Shown here piece after piece: positions 6,739 through 7,587 of a stretch of DNA of 7,587 nucleotides (within the stretch, counting starts at the first letter, position 1; every line of letters starts with the position of its first letter). The DNA is from Deltaproteobacteria bacterium. Lineage in GTDB: Bacteria; Desulfobacterota_B; Binatia; UBA9968. Made by a program: the position numbers and the translations under genes. The stretch is taken from NCBI GenBank assembly GCA_022545745.1, contig JACZQL010000048.1:1-7587 (forward strand), written 5' to 3'. The notes below the pieces were generated by a model that was given only the letters and a program-made list of their open reading frames with translations, searched no databases and was not told where the DNA came from.

Positions 6739-7272
6739 TTACCGATTGATCCAGTAACGAGAGTATTCGGGTAGGTAGGTGAGGGTCGATAGGTCCTTCA
6801 TCCGATCGAGGAAGACCTTTCCCTGCAGGTGGTCCCATTCGTGCTGGATAACCCGTGCGTGGAATCCGGATGCGACGAAGTCGACATCTTTGCCCTCGCG
6901 GTTACGGCCCACCACCTTGATCTCTTTGTAACGCGGGACCTTCCCACGCATCTCGATGATGCTCAGGCATCCCTCCCAGTCCTCTTCCATCTCTTCGGAA
7001 AGGGGTTCGATCTTTGGGTTAATCAACACCGAAAGCGGGACTTCAGGTTTCTCAGGGTAACGGGGATTATTGGCCACTTCTACGACGGCAATCTGCCTGG
7101 GAACTTGGACCTGCACAGCGGCAAGACCCACCCCATCATATTCCTTCATGGTTTCGATCATGTTATCGATCAGTCGCTGGGTCTCGGGCGTGCTGATCTC
7201 CTTGGGCGCCAAATCCTTGGCGACATTACGGAGGACAGGGTGCCCTAGTCTTGCGACCTTGAGGATGGACAT
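6739..7272 (-). CDS. def: Peptide deformylase
   Basis: This metalloenzyme removes the formyl group from the N-terminal methionine of new proteins at the ribosome. The 177-residue length is typical, and the N-terminus (ILKVARLGHPVLR) is canonical. The three family motifs are visible: motif 1 GVGLAAVQ at 47-54 (Q54 catalytic), motif 2 EGCLS at 100-104 (C102 binds the metal), and motif 3 QHEWDH at 143-148 (H144 and H148 bind the metal, E145 is the catalytic acid/base). All catalytic residues are kept, so it should be active. One oddity is Val at position 53, where the motif is normally GxGLAAPQ; the following QVQV also differs from the common QVGV. The ribosome-binding site is weak (AACAGGC directly before ATG). 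The gene is convergent with aspS, 35 bases apart, and divergent from the Rrf2-type gene. Confidence 0.97.
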   Translation of the reverse strand: MSILKVARLGHPVLRNVAKDLAPKEISTPETQRLIDNMIETMKEYDGVGLAAVQVQVPRQIAVVEVANNPRYPEKPEVPLSVLINPKIEPLSEEMEEDWEGCLSIIEMRGKVPRYKEIKVVGRNREGKDVDFVASGFHARVIQHEWDHLQGKVFLDRMKDLSTLTYLPEYSRYWINR

Positions 7273-7371
7273 GCCTGTTTAATAGCATGCGTTGAAGGAC
7301 CAGGGGAAGGGAGATGGCTGTGAGTAATGGGGTCCTTAAATTTCTTCAATTGACTCAAAGTGTTGCAGCTA

Positions 7372-7401
7372 TTGACATTGTGGATTTTCTAGGTCTATAT
7401 T
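7372..7401 (+). promoter_or_regulatory. Sigma70-type promoter of the Rrf2-family gene
   Basis: A perfect -35 TTGACA (7372-7377) and a 5-of-6 -10 TATATT (7396-7401) are separated by 18 bases. Transcription would begin near 7408, about 30 bases before the ATG at 7437. The region is AT-rich and divergent from def. Rrf2 regulators often control their own promoter, so an operator may overlap here, but I recognise no defined site. Confidence 0.7.
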
Positions 7402-7421
7402 ACACAAGTGGCGACTTTTAT

Positions 7422-7436
7422 AAGGAGGTGTCACCT
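7422..7436 (+). promoter_or_regulatory. Strong ribosome-binding site overlapped by an 11-base palindrome
   Basis: AAGGAGGT at 7422-7429 is an ideal Shine-Dalgarno sequence with 7 bases to the ATG at 7437, and it decides that start over the in-frame ATGs at 7464 and 7488. AGGTGTCACCT at 7426-7436 is a perfect inverted repeat (AGGTG, T, CACCT) covering half of the Shine-Dalgarno site and ending right before the start codon. Confidence 0.75.
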
Positions 7437-7587
7437 ATGCAGGCTGACGGCTTATTAAAGTCCATGAAAAACGATAGAAGTTCCCTGATGAATGTGGGGC
7501 GCCGGGTTGATTACGCGGTTCGCGCGCTTGCCTATCTGGCAGCTCAGCCGTTCGACAGGATAATTGGAAGTCGGGAGATAACCCAGA
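7437..7587 (+). CDS. Rrf2-family transcriptional regulator, N-terminal part, cut by the window edge
   Basis: The first 50 codons are visible and remain open at the window edge. Residues 18-50 (MNVGRRVDYAVRALAYLAAQ, then PFDRIIGSREITQ) match the start of Rrf2/IscR-type winged-helix regulators, whose N-terminal helix reads like 'is.r.dYAlrAllyLA' followed by the 'i..reIa' helix of the DNA-binding motif. The Fe-S cluster cysteines found in some family members would lie downstream, so it cannot be told whether this is an IscR-like, NsrR-like or cysteine-metabolism regulator. The 17 residues before the family core come from choosing the ATG with the excellent Shine-Dalgarno site. The family core could also start at M18 (7488), but no comparable ribosome-binding site is seen there. 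A clear sigma70 promoter lies just upstream. Confidence 0.85.
   Translation, partial: MQADGLLKSMKNDRSSLMNVGRRVDYAVRALAYLAAQPFDRIIGSREITQ

Noticed and set aside
6704..6745. Bidirectional terminator between aspS and def
   Set aside because: The only pairings (AAGG/CCTT, CGGTA/TACCG) are short and have no T tracts.
1..7587. CRISPR array, toxin-antitoxin pair or defence gene cluster
   Set aside because: No regularly spaced repeats were seen. The AbrB-like ORF has no adjacent toxin-like gene on its strand, and no nuclease or helicase genes are present.

Overview
The window looks like a bacterial chromosome segment with two parts. The left part (about 1-2200) is accessory: an insertion-sequence transposase cut by the left edge, a small AbrB-like ORF beside it, a membrane-anchored ankyrin-repeat protein, and a short single-span membrane protein. 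The right part (about 2300-7587) is conserved core: a stand-alone MetE-type methyltransferase, a hisS-aspS pair, a convergent peptide deformylase gene (def), and the start of an Rrf2-family regulator. The host is a bacterium (bacterial AspRS with a GAD insertion, peptide deformylase, strong Shine-Dalgarno sites). The HisRS has a cysteine-rich insertion and the AspRS has the His of non-discriminating enzymes. Both point away from enterobacteria and towards lineages such as delta-proteobacteria-like groups, Firmicutes or uncultured phyla, but the species cannot be read from the sequence.

Layout: 838-1 (-) IS1182/DUF772-type transposase, open through the edge; 895-1089 (+) AbrB-like small protein; 1114-1146 short direct repeats; 1655-1155 (-) two-TM ankyrin protein; 2137-1946 (-) small membrane protein; 2340-3449 (+) MetE C-terminal-domain-type methyltransferase with a strong RBS and an upstream near-palindrome; 3615-4895 hisS and 4892-6703 aspS, overlapping by ATGA; 7272-6739 (-) def, convergent with aspS; 7372-7401 a sigma70-like promoter driving the Rrf2-type gene from 7437, which runs off the right edge.

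How the genes fit together: hisS and aspS are almost certainly translationally coupled and supply two aminoacyl-tRNAs. AspRS may also charge tRNA-Asn if the non-discriminating prediction holds. def acts on the N-termini of new proteins, so this block serves translation. The MetE-like gene has its own RBS and belongs to one-carbon/methionine-type chemistry. The left part shows signs of mobile-element activity.

I did not find a convincing new multi-gene system. The items most worth checking are the transposase/AbrB-like pair with nearby repeats, the small membrane and ankyrin proteins, the AspRS specificity residue, the deformylase motif-1 substitution, and the palindrome that overlaps the Rrf2 ribosome-binding site.
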